In this document: positions 5,218 through 5,238 of the stretch, piece by piece
Numbering within the stretch: position 1 is the first letter of the stretch
How the letters are laid out: each line of letters begins with the position of its first letter
DNA from: Clostridia bacterium
Lineage (GTDB): Bacteria; Bacillota; Clostridia; Oscillospirales; CAG-272
Direction of reading: 5' to 3'
NCBI GenBank assembly: GCA_017559555.1
Contig: JAFYRH010000151.1
Span: 1 to 5,238 of the forward strand
DNA: 5,238 bases
The notes under the pieces: model-generated
What the model was told of the DNA's origin: nothing
Seen by the model: only the letters and a program-made list of their open reading frames with translations
The model's database searches: none
Position numbers and translations under genes: made by a program

Positions 5218-5238
5218 CTTGTAGGGGATGACGTCCTC
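5218..5238. repeat. Possible truncated intergenic palindromic repeat at window edge
   Basis: The last bases read CTTGTAGGGGATGACGTCCTC. The stretch GGGATGACG (5225-5233) followed by TCCTC looks like the left arm and loop of a palindrome whose right arm (CGTCATCCC) would lie just past the window. Families of short repeats starting with GTAGGGG are, from memory, frequent in intergenic regions of some Clostridia. The right arm is not visible, so this is tentative. Confidence 0.28.

Overview
The window looks like ordinary chromosome of an endospore-forming, low-to-mid G+C Gram-positive bacterium, most likely a member of Clostridia. The main evidence is a clear spoIIR gene, which is found only in endospore formers. 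Strong AAGGAG-type ribosome binding sites, sigma-A promoters of the TTGACA/TAAAAT type and a Firmicutes-style rbfA-nrnA pair agree with this. Genus cannot be assigned from the sequence alone. All five genes are on the plus strand and coding density is high. I see no mobile element, CRISPR array, tRNA or rRNA.

Layout. (1) Positions 1-1342: the 3' part of rbfA (30S maturation factor) overlaps by 4 bases with nrnA, a DHH/DHHA1 nano-RNase and pAp phosphatase. This is probably the tail of the nusA-infB-rbfA translation operon, but the truB that often follows is absent. (2) Positions 1343-1418: a compact junction where a 13-bp inverted repeat ending in T6 acts as the likely terminator of the upstream operon. 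Its 3' arm is also the Shine-Dalgarno sequence of spoIIR, and a candidate forespore sigma promoter spans the 5' arm and loop. (3) Positions 1419-2030: spoIIR, the forespore-to-mother-cell signal that triggers pro-sigma-E processing. (4) Positions 2031-2264: a terminator, a GC-only-like alternating hairpin (potential Z-DNA), a near-consensus extended -10 sigma-A promoter, and a leader of about 120 nt with a second possible promoter. (5) Positions 2265-5169: a DegV/FakB fatty-acid-binding protein followed after 46 nt by a FakA-type DhaL kinase, closed by a terminator at 5180-5213. (6) Positions 5214-5238: the window ends in what may be the first half of an intergenic palindromic repeat.

How the genes work together. 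The FakB and FakA homologues would form one fatty acid kinase: FakB carries the acyl chain and FakA phosphorylates it to acyl-phosphate for phospholipid synthesis. Their adjacency supports that pairing. RbfA and NrnA belong to ribosome and RNA housekeeping. SpoIIR is an isolated sporulation gene between the two housekeeping units.

Nothing here is a clearly new biological system. The points most worth checking are the terminator/RBS/promoter overlap in front of spoIIR and the roughly 95-residue histone-H1-like lysine/alanine-rich tail on the FakA homologue.
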